Positions 54,886 through 63,872 of a stretch of 64,000 bases of DNA are shown here, piece by piece. A program made the position numbers and the translations under genes. The stretch spans positions 157,309 through 221,308 of the forward strand of contig NZ_KE384439.1 of the NCBI RefSeq assembly GCF_000425725.1. Direction: 5' to 3'. This stretch comes from Halomonas halocynthiae DSM 14573 (lineage in GTDB: Bacteria; Pseudomonadota; Gammaproteobacteria; Pseudomonadales; Halomonadaceae). Below the pieces are notes generated by a model. The model was not told the origin of the DNA and did not search any database. It saw nothing but the letters and a program-made list of their open reading frames with translations. Every line of letters begins with the position of its first letter. Position 1 is the first letter of the stretch.

Positions 54886-56106
54886 ATGTCCGAGGTCAAG
54901 AAGGTCGTACTCGCTTATTCCGGCGGCCTGGATACATCTGTCATTGCTAAATGGCTGCAGGAAACCTACAACTGTGAGGTGGTGACGTTCACCGCTGATA
55001 TCGGCCAAGGCGAGGAAGTTGAGCCGGCGCGAGCTAAGGCTGAGGCGCTGGGTATCAAGGAAATTTACATTGAAGACCTGCGCGAAGAATTTGTGCGCGA
55101 TTACGTCTACCCGATGTTCCGTGCCAACACGATTTATGAGGGTGAGTACCTGCTGGGGACGTCTATTGCGCGTCCGTTGATCGCCAAGCGTTTGATCGAA
55201 ATTGCCAACCAGACGGGTGCCGATGCCATTTCTCATGGTGCTACCGGGAAGGGGAATGATCAGGTGCGCTTTGAGTTGGGTGCTTACGCACTCAAGCCTG
55301 GCGTTAAAGTTATTGCGCCGTGGCGTGAGTGGGACCTGAACTCTCGTGAAAAGTTGATGGCTTACTGCGAGCAGCATGATATTCCGGTCGACTTTGCTGG
55401 CCAGAAGAAAAAATCGCCGTACTCCATGGACGCCAATTTGCTGCATATCTCTTATGAGGGCGGCATTCTTGAAGACCCCTGGGCCGAGGCCGAAGAAGAT
55501 ATGTGGCGCTGGAGTGTGTCGCCGGAGGCTGCGCCGGAAACGCCCACTTACATCGAGCTGACCTATGAGCGTGGCGATATTGTCGCGATCGATGGAGAGC
55601 CGATGAAGCCTCATGAAGTCCTTGAAACGCTCAATACGCTGGGTGGCGACAACGGTATCGGCCGTTTGGATATTGTTGAAAACCGCTATGTGGGCATGAA
55701 GTCTCGCGGCTGCTACGAAACTCCTGGTGGCACCATCATGCTGCGTGCCCATCGCGCCATCGAGTCGTTGACGCTGGACCGTGAAGAAGCACACCTGAAA
55801 GATGAGCTGATGCCCAAGTACGCTAAGGTCATTTATAACGGCTATTGGTGGAGTCCTGAGCGCCGTATGCTGCAGGCGGCGATCGATGAGACACAGAAAA
55901 ACGTGTCTGGCGTGGTGCGCATGAAACTCTACAAAGGCAGCGCGACAGTGGTGGGCCGCAAGTCAGAACAATCGTTGTTTGACGAGTCCATTGCTACGTT
56001 TGAAGACGACGCTGGCGCTTACGACCAGAAAGATGCCGAAGGCTTTATCAAGCTCAATGCGTTGCGTTTGCGTATCGCTGCTGGCAAGGGGCGTTTGCAG
56101 GACTGA
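54886..56106 (+). CDS. argG: Argininosuccinate synthase
   Basis: Joins citrulline and aspartate with ATP. The 406-residue product begins [19 protein letters not shown], which has the PP-loop ATP motif SGGLDTS. The citrulline/aspartate site segments are [15 protein letters not shown] and [18 protein letters not shown], and it also has [11 protein letters not shown]. The ATG at 54886 lies after CAGGAGTG, 10 bases away. An in-frame extension back through the tandem repeats is open but has no good start. A hairpin terminator follows. Confidence 0.96.
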   Translation: MSEVKKVVLAYSGGLDTSVIAKWLQETYNCEVVTFTADIGQGEEVEPARAKAEALGIKEIYIEDLREEFVRDYVYPMFRANTIYEGEYLLGTSIARPLIAKRLIEIANQTGADAISHGATGKGNDQVRFELGAYALKPGVKVIAPWREWDLNSREKLMAYCEQHDIPVDFAGQKKKSPYSMDANLLHISYEGGILEDPWAEAEEDMWRWSVSPEAAPETPTYIELTYERGDIVAIDGEPMKPHEVLETLNTLGGDNGIGRLDIVENRYVGMKSRGCYETPGGTIMLRAHRAIESLTLDREEAHLKDELMPKYAKVIYNGYWWSPERRMLQAAIDETQKNVSGVVRMKLYKGSATVVGRKSEQSLFDESIATFEDDAGAYDQKDAEGFIKLNALRLRIAAGKGRLQD

Positions 56107-56134
56107 TGCCTCGAATGAAACGATGAAAGCAATA

Positions 56135-56169
56135 GGGCCGCGTGCAAGGCAATGTACGCGGCCCTGTTT
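56135..56169 (+). terminator. Terminator after argG
   Basis: GGGCCGCGT (56135-56143) pairs with ACGCGGCCC (56156-56164) and is followed by TGTTTG. The tail is weak, so part of the transcript may run on into the HlyU-family gene. Confidence 0.7.
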
Positions 56170-56194
56170 GTTGAGGAAACAGGAGGAGGCAAGG

Positions 56195-56512
56195 ATGTTC
56201 GGCAAATTTTTTGCGGGGCTCTTCGGTGGAAGTGGTAGGAGTAGTGCTGAAAAACCCGCCAAAGAAGGCGAAGCGGTGGAGTACAGTGGCTACCTGATTA
56301 TTCCTCAATGTGAAGACTTGGGCGGACAGTTTCGTGTTAGTGGTTGGATTCGCAAGCCCGCTACTGAGGGATGCCCCGCTCAAGCGCATCGTTTCGAGCG
56401 TTCTGATGTGGTGCCTGGCCGTGACGCTTGTGAAGAGTTAATGGTAAGTAAGGCCCAGCGGATGATCGACGATAGTGGCGATGGGCTTTTCGGTGAGTCT
56501 CAGGATTCATAA
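56195..56512 (+). CDS. HlyU-family protein
   Basis: A 105-residue protein beginning MFGKFFAGLFGG and carrying the HlyU-family (PF10115 type) segment EYSGYLIIPQCEDLGGQFRV, with W-rich GWIRKP and a C-terminal helix CEELMVSKAQRMIDD. The family was named as a transcriptional activator in some vibrios, but it lacks a helix-turn-helix and its role is unproven. AGGAGGAGG lies 5-12 bp before the ATG. Its stop codon overlaps the stop of the convergent histidine kinase (TCATAA), so no terminator separates them. Confidence 0.75.
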   Translation: MFGKFFAGLFGGSGRSSAEKPAKEGEAVEYSGYLIIPQCEDLGGQFRVSGWIRKPATEGCPAQAHRFERSDVVPGRDACEELMVSKAQRMIDDSGDGLFGESQDS

Positions 56513-59251
56513 CGTGGGTTTCAGGGCAGTGCTTTCCGACGGCGCTGCTGGCAGTTCCATAACGAGACAAGCCCCTGGTAGTGTGGGCGCGTCTTCTACT
56601 TTTAAACGACCACCTAACTGAGCGACAATGCCTCGGCTGATAGGGAGCCCCAAGCCGCTGCCACGAGGTCGCGGGCGCACAGTACCATCCTCCTGATACT
56701 GAATTTGGTGGAATTTTTCGAATACCCGCTCGCGTTCGTCTTCGCTGATGCCCACACCGTTGTCTTCTACGCCCAGCCGGTAGCCGCGCTGGTCCTGTTC
56801 AAGAAATAGGCGAATGTGTGGTTGGGCGTCGTTAGAGAATTTGACGGCGTTGCCAAGCAAGTTGATGATCACTTGTTCTAAACGGTCTGGGTCACCTATT
56901 ACGGCAGCGTTAGGCAAGTGAATATCGACGTCCAGTTGCAGATTGGGTGTTTTATGCAGTGCTGACAGGGCGTCGACGCTATGGTGAACCAGGCCGACGA
57001 GGTCGACATGTTGTGGGTTAAGCGTTAGCCGGCCACTTTCCAGGCGTGCCAAGTCAAGAACCTCTTCAATCAGCCGTGATAGGCGTTCACTTTCGCGCAC
57101 TGTAACGTCGAGGAAGTGGCTGCGCTTTTCGTCGGGAAGATTCGGGCTGTCGCGTAGAATTTCGGCGAAGGCCCGGATTGAGGTGAGTGGTGTGCGTAGC
57201 TCATGGCTGACCATGGCGACGAACTCATCTTTCAGGCGATCGAGCTCAAGCAATCGTTCATTCGCTGAACGCAGTTCGGCGCTAATCTCTTCTAGTTCGT
57301 GAGACTTCTGCTCAAGGCGGCGGTTCATGGCGAGTATTCGCTGGGTGCTATCGAGCATGCCCAGTAAGGTATCTAAGTCAGGGGCTTCGCCATGCACAAC
57401 TGAGTCCACCAATACCCGGGCTGAGGCGTTGCCCAGGGCGCCTGCCAGCGCCTGTTCAGTCCGTTCAATCAGCTCAGGTGCAGCGGTGTCGCTATCATTG
57501 TGTACGGTATGGTCGGTAAATACACGGCGAGCTGCTTCACCACCAAGGTAGCGCTCAAGCAGAGTGCGTAGTGCGCCAGTAGGTGTTTTGCCACGTGGCA
57601 ACAGGTTGGGGCCGAGTTGTGGTGCCATGGCACCGGTAAATAGTGCCGCTTGAGTACGCTCAAGTGGTGAAGCCTGGGTGAACATTGATATGCCAAACAG
57701 TAACGCTAAGTTACTTCCTAGGCTCCACAGCAGAGAGTGGCTGTAGATGTCCATGCCTTCAAGCCAAAATAGCGCTTGGGGTCTCAGCCATTCGATGGCG
57801 TATGGACCGAACTCGACAAAACTGTCGTCTAACCAGCCTGATCGGGCGAAGCCGGGAATTAGCAGTGTCCAGGCCCATACCAAAATGCCGGCCAGCATGC
57901 CGCACCCGACACCCCAGCGGTTAGCGCCAGGCCAGTACAGGCCAATCAGCAGGGCTGGAGCAAATTGAGCTACGGCGGCAAATGACACCAGGCCGATGGT
58001 CACCAGGCTGTAGGCATTGCCAATCAAGGCATGGTAGGCATAGCCCAACATTAAAATGCCGATGATGGACAAGCGACGAATGGCTAGCAGCCAGCGAGCC
58101 AAAACGCCGCTGCCAGCGTCGCGCAGCCAACGTGAGCGCAGTAGAATTGGCATAGCGAGTTGGTTGCTGACCATGGTGGAGAGGGCAATGGTTTCGACAA
58201 TCATCATGCCGGTGGCCGCCGATAGGCCACCGATGAAGACAAAAACCGATAACGCTTGCGCCCCAGCCCCTAGCGGCAGGGTGAGCACAAAGCTGTCGGG
58301 GTTACTGCCACTGTTTAACAGTAGGCCAGCCATGGCAATGGGAACCACCATGATGTTGATGGCTAGCAGGTAGAGAGGGAACATCCACGCCGCACGGTTG
58401 ATATGGCGTTCGTCCACGTTTTCTACGACCAGTACTTGAAACTGACGCGGTAATGTTAAGAAAGCCAAAAAAGCGAGCACCAGCATACCAATCCAGCCCG
58501 ATGCCCCGCCAGGTACGGCATCTAATCCTAAGCGCTCAGCCAGCGAAGGCGTGGCTGCCACTTGGGAAAATAGATCGTTGGGGCCATCAAACAGTACAAA
58601 CAGGGTAAATAACCCTACGGCGAGAAATGCCGCCAATTTGATCAACGATTCGAATGCGACTGCAGCCACCATACCTTCGTGGCGTTGGCTGGCATCTAAG
58701 TGGCGTGCACCAAACAGAATGATGAAAACAGCAAGTACGAGCGCAACCCAGAAGGACTGATCGCTCCAGAATCGGCCAGCCTCCATCAATATAGGGTAAT
58801 CAGAGCGCCCCGTGAGAATGGCATGGCTCTCGGTGATAGCGCGTAGTTGAAGAGCGATATAAGGGGTAATGCCTATTAATGCAATGATAGCCACCAGAGC
58901 GCCAAGGCTGCTGCTTTTGCCGTAGCGGGCGCTGATGAAGTCGGCAATAGAGGTAATACGTTGGGCTTGGGCGATACGTACCATTTTACGTACGATAATC
59001 GGTGATAGCAGCATGGCCAGTGTTGGGCCAAGATAGATCAGCAGAAAACCAGGGCCTGCCTCGGCAGCCCGCCCAACGCTGCCGTAGAACGTCCAAGCGG
59101 TACAGTAAACGGCAATGGACAGTGCATGAACCGTCGGTGAAGAAATAACGGAGCGACGCTGGGCTGCGCGTTTATCAGCCCAGGCGGCAATAATAAACAG
59201 TAGCCCCAGGTAGCCAAAAGCAACGATGAGCACATTCCATTCGCTACCCAT
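56507..59251 (-). CDS. Sodium:solute symporter-histidine kinase fusion (CbrA/CrbS/MxtR-like)
   Basis: A 914-residue sensor in which an SSSF transporter domain (about residues 1-540, about 13 helices, with GFLLIYLGPT and FVFIGGLSAATGMMIVE) is fused to a cytosolic kinase. The kinase has the phosphoacceptor H683 in AMVSHELRTPLTS, the N-box NLLGNAVKFSN, the G1 box VEDNGVGI and the G2 box RGSGLGLPISRG. A coiled linker precedes it (RRLEQKSHELEEISAEL). Relatives sense acetate or other nutrients in pseudomonads and vibrios. It is last of a four-gene operon with a receiver-only regulator. ATG 59251 is used; an upstream codon at 59290 is less likely. Confidence 0.9.
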   Translation of the reverse strand: MGSEWNVLIVAFGYLGLLFIIAAWADKRAAQRRSVISSPTVHALSIAVYCTAWTFYGSVGRAAEAGPGFLLIYLGPTLAMLLSPIIVRKMVRIAQAQRITSIADFISARYGKSSSLGALVAIIALIGITPYIALQLRAITESHAILTGRSDYPILMEAGRFWSDQSFWVALVLAVFIILFGARHLDASQRHEGMVAAVAFESLIKLAAFLAVGLFTLFVLFDGPNDLFSQVAATPSLAERLGLDAVPGGASGWIGMLVLAFLAFLTLPRQFQVLVVENVDERHINRAAWMFPLYLLAINIMVVPIAMAGLLLNSGSNPDSFVLTLPLGAGAQALSVFVFIGGLSAATGMMIVETIALSTMVSNQLAMPILLRSRWLRDAGSGVLARWLLAIRRLSIIGILMLGYAYHALIGNAYSLVTIGLVSFAAVAQFAPALLIGLYWPGANRWGVGCGMLAGILVWAWTLLIPGFARSGWLDDSFVEFGPYAIEWLRPQALFWLEGMDIYSHSLLWSLGSNLALLFGISMFTQASPLERTQAALFTGAMAPQLGPNLLPRGKTPTGALRTLLERYLGGEAARRVFTDHTVHNDSDTAAPELIERTEQALAGALGNASARVLVDSVVHGEAPDLDTLLGMLDSTQRILAMNRRLEQKSHELEEISAELRSANERLLELDRLKDEFVAMVSHELRTPLTSIRAFAEILRDSPNLPDEKRSHFLDVTVRESERLSRLIEEVLDLARLESGRLTLNPQHVDLVGLVHHSVDALSALHKTPNLQLDVDIHLPNAAVIGDPDRLEQVIINLLGNAVKFSNDAQPHIRLFLEQDQRGYRLGVEDNGVGISEDERERVFEKFHQIQYQEDGTVRPRPRGSGLGLPISRGIVAQLGGRLKVEDAPTLPGACLVMELPAAPSESTALKPTL

Positions 59252-59267
59252 GCAAGTGCCCCCTGTC

Positions 59268-59459
59268 TCAGTCTTCGGCGTGGCCTTCAAGCAACCAGGC
59301 TGCTAGCCCGATAACGAGTCCCCACACCACAAACAGATACACTGGCAACCATAGGCCGCCGTGGATGCGGTCGGCCATCAGCAGCAAGGGTGGTGTAAAC
59401 AGTAGCGTGGCCAACGCTGTTAGCCCCAGCAAGCGCTCGCGGCGACGTGGATTCATCAT
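59268..59459 (-). CDS. Small two-helix membrane protein
   Basis: A 63-residue protein with two hydrophobic stretches, LGLTALATLLFTPPLLLMA and PVYLFVVWGLVIGLAAWLL, and a charged end. Its ATG overlaps the stop of the exonuclease gene by 4 bp (ATGA) and it ends 16 bp before the kinase ATG, so it is a real part of the operon. Small membrane proteins of this type accompany SSSF symporters (compare DUF4212 with ActP). A direct partner role with the kinase is inferred. Confidence 0.75.
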   Translation of the reverse strand: MMNPRRRERLLGLTALATLLFTPPLLLMADRIHGGLWLPVYLFVVWGLVIGLAAWLLEGHAED

Positions 59460-61510
59460 AGCGCATTGGGATCCTGGTGGTCGAAGGAGCTGGCCTGCAA
59501 TGCCAGTAGTTTGGCCAGCGTATCAATACCGCGAGCTTCCAGGCGCGGCAGTAATGCTAGCCAGAGCTCAGCGGTAACTCTAGCGTCGCCGAGTGCGGTG
59601 TGGCGACTACCGGGAGCAAAGTACAAGCTGTAGCGCTTGGCCAAGCTGTCCAGGTCATGGCCATCTAACTCAGGGTCCAGTGCGCGTGAGATCAGCAGGG
59701 TATCCAGTACTGGCATTGCAAAGCGCAGACGGCTTTCTGGCGGATGAATTGCCAACATATCGAAGGACGCATTGTGAGCCAGAATGACGGCGTTACCAAT
59801 ATAGTCATGAAAGCGCGGTAGCACCTCGCTGGCTGTGGGTGAGTTAGCGACATCCTCGTCGCTGAGACCATGAATCGACGTACTCAGCGCTGGTATCGGT
59901 CGCTCGGGGTTGACCAGCTGTTCAAAAACTTCACTGGCAAGCAATCGGGCATTAACCACGCGGCAGGCGCCGATGCTGATGACTCGATCGCCACGTTGTA
60001 ATTCAAGCCCAGTGGTTTCAGTGTCAAACGCCACAACCTCAAGAGCCCTCGGCGGGCAAGCCGCTAGTTCGTCGTCGGGAGGCGGTAGGTCGGCAATGCC
60101 GAAATCATGGAATTCGGGACGAGCCAGGTTACGCTTGGGAGGGGCGACCAAGCCTTCTGAGGCTGGCAGAGGAAGGCGCAGTCGAGCATGCTGACTGTCG
60201 GGGTCGGCCACGCTCCAAGCAGTACTGTCATGCTGGCGTAGAATGTCGTTGGCGCTGGGGGCCATGGGGAGATTATTCAGGGGTTGCTCAAGGCAGGCAT
60301 CCAGTGTGCGTTGGGGGAGTGGTGTACCTCGCCAGCAGAGTTCTAGATAAGCGCGTTGTTCGCCTTGGCGTAACTCACCGTCTAGGTGTTGCTGGCCACT
60401 GTGCGCGGTGAGCATATCAAGCAGCGCACTCAGTACCTCCAGCAGCGCTGGTGCATCGCCCTTAAACCAACCCGGTAGCCCGACAGGAGTCACTTTGGTT
60501 TTCTGGTGACGCTCGTCCAGTGCTTCCCACAAGTCGTTAGACCACAGTGGTATTAAGCGCTCACCCTGAACATTCAGCTCATCTAAGCAATTGCCTAAGC
60601 TGGCCAGGTGTTCGGTCAACGCTAGGCTTTCTTCGCTGATGGCGTTATCCATTCGTTTGCGCAGAGCCGCAGGGCTCTCAGGAGGCAGTTGGCCAAGAGC
60701 GTCCGTTACGCTGGTTAAGTTGGCAGCGTTACGACGTAGGGCGGGAACAAGCCTCGCCAGCGTCGCTTTGACACCCATCTCACTGCTCCAGCTAGCGGTG
60801 GCATCCGCGAGTGTTAGCAGAGTTTCCCCCTCTCCGCCGGGAACTCGACGTAGGCTGGCGCGTAGCCAACGCTCCCCATCGGGCACCAGTGTGTCACGCG
60901 GGCTGCCATCGCTAGGCAAGTGTTTCATGGCGTCGATCAGGCTATGGGCTGGTAGCAGGGCGTCAAGACGCTTGCCTAGCCCGAACCCAAGATGTTCGGC
61001 AAACATTTGTTCGGCAGCTGGGTTGAACAACAACAGGCGGTTGTGGCGATCACATAACAACAAGGAGATATCAAGCAGTTGGAGTAAGCTTTCCAATTGG
61101 CGGCGGATACCTGCGGCATGGCGGGCACCATCTTCTCGAGCATGCTGGATACGATGACGGTCTTCCCGCCAAGCCTGACGGATACGCACGAAGTCAGGGC
61201 CTAGTCCGCGTAGCCAGCCTTCGGGAGGGGGTGGGTCGTCAGCCTCTGGGCTAGCAACCATTAATGCCAATTGTGCTTGCAGAGAGCGTAGTGGAGAAAA
61301 TAGTTGATATTCCAGTAGCAAGCCGACCAGTAAGATGGTGCCGCCGCCTGATAAACAGCCCAGCCACAGGGCGGCAAGCGCAAAGCCCTGGGGCTGGAAC
61401 TCACTGCCCAGCCATAGGGCAAATATTGCGCCACCTACCAGGCTGACTCCGCTCAGTAGCAGCCATAGCCCGACCAGTTTTTGACGCTTGGGAAGTCCTT
61501 TGTTGCTCAT
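59456..61510 (-). CDS. Membrane PAS/pseudokinase fused to DEDDh exonuclease
   Basis: A 684-residue protein. Two membrane helices (about 12-34 and 45-67) are followed by a linker and a PAS-like region (about 140-235, LCDRHNRLLLFNPAAEQMF). A helical region (248-270, LARLVPALRRNAANLTSV) lies where a histidine-kinase H-box would be, but lacks the histidine. The following region resembles an ATPase domain (VLSALLDMLTAHS, N-box asparagine lost). The C-terminus (about 490-655) is a DnaQ-type exonuclease with ExoI FDTETTGL (D496, E498), ExoII HNASFD (D584) and ExoIII HTALGDA (H637, D642), all intact. It lies between the regulator and kinase genes, with 4-bp overlaps at both ends. Confidence 0.85.
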   Translation of the reverse strand: MSNKGLPKRQKLVGLWLLLSGVSLVGGAIFALWLGSEFQPQGFALAALWLGCLSGGGTILLVGLLLEYQLFSPLRSLQAQLALMVASPEADDPPPPEGWLRGLGPDFVRIRQAWREDRHRIQHAREDGARHAAGIRRQLESLLQLLDISLLLCDRHNRLLLFNPAAEQMFAEHLGFGLGKRLDALLPAHSLIDAMKHLPSDGSPRDTLVPDGERWLRASLRRVPGGEGETLLTLADATASWSSEMGVKATLARLVPALRRNAANLTSVTDALGQLPPESPAALRKRMDNAISEESLALTEHLASLGNCLDELNVQGERLIPLWSNDLWEALDERHQKTKVTPVGLPGWFKGDAPALLEVLSALLDMLTAHSGQQHLDGELRQGEQRAYLELCWRGTPLPQRTLDACLEQPLNNLPMAPSANDILRQHDSTAWSVADPDSQHARLRLPLPASEGLVAPPKRNLARPEFHDFGIADLPPPDDELAACPPRALEVVAFDTETTGLELQRGDRVISIGACRVVNARLLASEVFEQLVNPERPIPALSTSIHGLSDEDVANSPTASEVLPRFHDYIGNAVILAHNASFDMLAIHPPESRLRFAMPVLDTLLISRALDPELDGHDLDSLAKRYSLYFAPGSRHTALGDARVTAELWLALLPRLEARGIDTLAKLLALQASSFDHQDPNAL

Positions 61511-61905
61511 GGCGACTCCTGTTGAGGGGTGCCGCTTTGTTGAGAGGCCAGCAGAGAATGAACTTTCGCGACGAGGTCGCGGGTAGAGAATGGTTTGGTG
61601 ATGTAATCATCTGCCCCAAGTGCCAGCCCCTTTTCACGCTCTACCTCGCGGCCATGGGCCGTCAGCATAACGATTAAGGTGGACCGGTGAGCGGGATCAG
61701 CCCGTAAGCGTTCTAGCACATCAAAACCGCTGATACCGGGTAGGCTGATATCAAGCAGGATAACCTCAGGCGCTTTTTTAGCAACGCTGGCTAGGGCGTG
61801 CTCCCCATCGTCAGCCGTGTCAACCTCGAAACCGGCTTGCTGCATGAGGAACTCAAGCGACAGGAGAATATTGGGTTCATCATCCACTACGAGTACCCGA
61901 GTCAT
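61507..61905 (-). CDS. Receiver-only response regulator
   Basis: A 132-residue CheY-like protein: acidic pair D8/D9 in VLVVDDEP, phosphoacceptor D52 in ILLDISLPG, threonine in MLTAHG and lysine 104 in YITKPFS. No DNA-binding or other output domain follows, only a short tail. It is the first gene of the operon, followed by the exonuclease fusion, the small membrane protein and the symporter-kinase. It is therefore likely phosphorylated by that kinase and acts through protein contact. ATG 61905 has AAGGGGAA in front. Confidence 0.9.
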   Translation of the reverse strand: MTRVLVVDDEPNILLSLEFLMQQAGFEVDTADDGEHALASVAKKAPEVILLDISLPGISGFDVLERLRADPAHRSTLIVMLTAHGREVEREKGLALGADDYITKPFSTRDLVAKVHSLLASQQSGTPQQESP

Positions 61906-62180
61906 GGCATTCCCCTTGTGATATAGCCGATTATCGTTATTAGGCCAGCATGGCCTTTTATAGCCCAGTCTAGAGAGCCTGCTGGCAACGGAAAACGCGA
62001 CCTTGGGCCAAGTCATTGTTGAGTTGCAAAAATCAAGCGAATGGCTCGCCATCGCTTGTATCGTTCTTCGGGTGTTAGACCAAGGTGTTATGGGCTTGTT
62101 GCTGTCGGGGGATGGTGAGTGCGACTCATGCGTCGCATACTCTAAGGATTGATAAGAAATTAACGATAAGGAGGTGCCAG

Positions 62181-63872
62181 ATGAGTGCTGTATTGATGCT
62201 GGTTATGGGACTGTCTGGGATGGCGCTTGGCTACTTTATTTATTCGAAGTTTATCGCTGAGAAAATTTTTCGCCTGTCAGATGACTTTCAAACGCCTGCC
62301 CATGAGTTTGAGGATGGGGTCGATTTTGTACCGACCAATCGCTATGTACTATGGGGGCACCACTTTACCTCGGTAGCCGGTGCCGCACCGATTGTAGGGC
62401 CGGCTATTGCGGTTATTTGGGGGTGGGTGCCAGCCTTTCTTTGGGTGGTGCTGGGGACTATTTTCTTTGCTGGTATACATGACTCTGGTGCTATTTGGGC
62501 CAGTGTACGTAACCGTGGTCGCTCGGTCGGTGCGCTAACAGGTGATGTGGTTGGTAAACGTGCGCGTAGCATTTTCATGATCGTGATCTTTCTGCTGCTA
62601 TTAATGGTCAATGCAGTATTTGCTGTCGTTATTGCCGGGCTGATGATGAAGTTCCCTAGCGCTGTGGTACCGGTATGGGGAGCAATAGCAGTAGCCTTGG
62701 TTATTGGTCAGCTGATCCGCCGTCGTATCATCGGCTTAGGACTCGTGTCGGTCATTGGCGTGGTCGCACTCTATGGATTAATTTTTATTGGCCCCTCTGT
62801 GCCGATTCAGATGCCTGATCAGGTGGCTGGATTATCTGGTAATGCGGTATGGATTTTATTGTTGTTTGGTTATGCGGCTATTGCCTCGTTACTACCCGTG
62901 TGGATGTTGTTGCAGCCACGAGACTATATCAACGGTTTGCAGTTATTTATTGGCTTGTTGATTCTTTACGGCGCAGTCGTTTTCCTTAACCCTTCTATCG
63001 TTGCTCCGGGATTCAATAGCAATGTGCCTGAAGGCACGCCATCACTATTCCCGCTGTTATTTGTGACCATTGCCTGTGGGGCCATTTCTGGATTTCATGG
63101 TTTGGTATCGTCGGGCACCACGTCTAAGCAGCTAAATAAAGAAACTGATGCACGTTTTGTTGGTTACTTTGGTTCGGTGGGTGAGGGCATGTTAGCACTA
63201 GGTGCTATTGTTGCTGCTACGGCAGGCTTTGCTTCGCTGGCGGACTGGCAGGCCATGTATTCATCGTTTGGGCAGGGAGGGGTTAACGCCTTTGTCGAGG
63301 GTGGTGCTTATATCATCCATAATGGGCTTGGGCTTAATGAAACCACGGCTGCCACGCTGTTGACGGTAATGGCAGCCTTGTTTGCGGGTACCACAATGGA
63401 CACAGGCTTGCGCCTGCAGCGCTATATCTTCCAAGAATGGGGCGAAATTTATCAGCAGAGCTGGATGAAATCGCCAGCCATGGCGACGGTGCTAGCGGTA
63501 GCGACCTGTTTGGTGCTGGCCTTTGGTGCTGGCGCTGATGGTTCTGGTGGTTTACTGATCTGGCCGTTATTCGGCACGACGAACCAACTGTTAGCGGGCC
63601 TCACTCTGCTAGTGGTCTCGGTGATGCTGATTCGTCGCAGACGGCCGGTGTGGTTTACTCTGGTGCCATTGGTTTTTCTGCTGATTGTTACCGTGCTGGC
63701 ACTGCTCGCACAGTTGAGAAGTTTTTATGAGGCCGGAGACTACTTTCTGCTTGGGCTAGATATCGTGGTGTTGATTGCATCGGTCTTAGTCGCACTAGAA
63801 TGCACTGTTGCCATGAAGCGTCTACGTGAAGAAATGCGCAGCGGAAAAGGATTTGAGGAGGACAGTCTGTGA
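62181..63872 (+). CDS. CstA-family carbon starvation transporter (short form)
   Basis: A 563-residue membrane protein with about 15 helices. The N-terminal CstA signature is VPTNRYVLWGHHFTSVAGAAPIVGPA (seen as NRYVLWGHHF and AGAAPIVGP). GAISGFHGLVSSGTTSKQL and AALFAGTTMDTGLRLQRY follow. E. coli CstA (701 residues) takes up pyruvate and peptides; this form lacks part of the C-terminal region, like other short CstA relatives. A near-perfect AAGGAGGTG site precedes the ATG. It diverges from the sensor operon, suggesting control by that system. The next gene overlaps it by 4 bp. Confidence 0.9.
   Translation: MSAVLMLVMGLSGMALGYFIYSKFIAEKIFRLSDDFQTPAHEFEDGVDFVPTNRYVLWGHHFTSVAGAAPIVGPAIAVIWGWVPAFLWVVLGTIFFAGIHDSGAIWASVRNRGRSVGALTGDVVGKRARSIFMIVIFLLLLMVNAVFAVVIAGLMMKFPSAVVPVWGAIAVALVIGQLIRRRIIGLGLVSVIGVVALYGLIFIGPSVPIQMPDQVAGLSGNAVWILLLFGYAAIASLLPVWMLLQPRDYINGLQLFIGLLILYGAVVFLNPSIVAPGFNSNVPEGTPSLFPLLFVTIACGAISGFHGLVSSGTTSKQLNKETDARFVGYFGSVGEGMLALGAIVAATAGFASLADWQAMYSSFGQGGVNAFVEGGAYIIHNGLGLNETTAATLLTVMAALFAGTTMDTGLRLQRYIFQEWGEIYQQSWMKSPAMATVLAVATCLVLAFGAGADGSGGLLIWPLFGTTNQLLAGLTLLVVSVMLIRRRRPVWFTLVPLVFLLIVTVLALLAQLRSFYEAGDYFLLGLDIVVLIASVLVALECTVAMKRLREEMRSGKGFEEDSL

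Noticed and set aside
54613..55794. A 393-residue minus-strand open frame with repeated Lys-Thr-Thr-Leu-Ile units
   Set aside because: It is the antisense of argG plus the 15-bp tandem repeats; the peptide repeat is a by-product of a period divisible by three.
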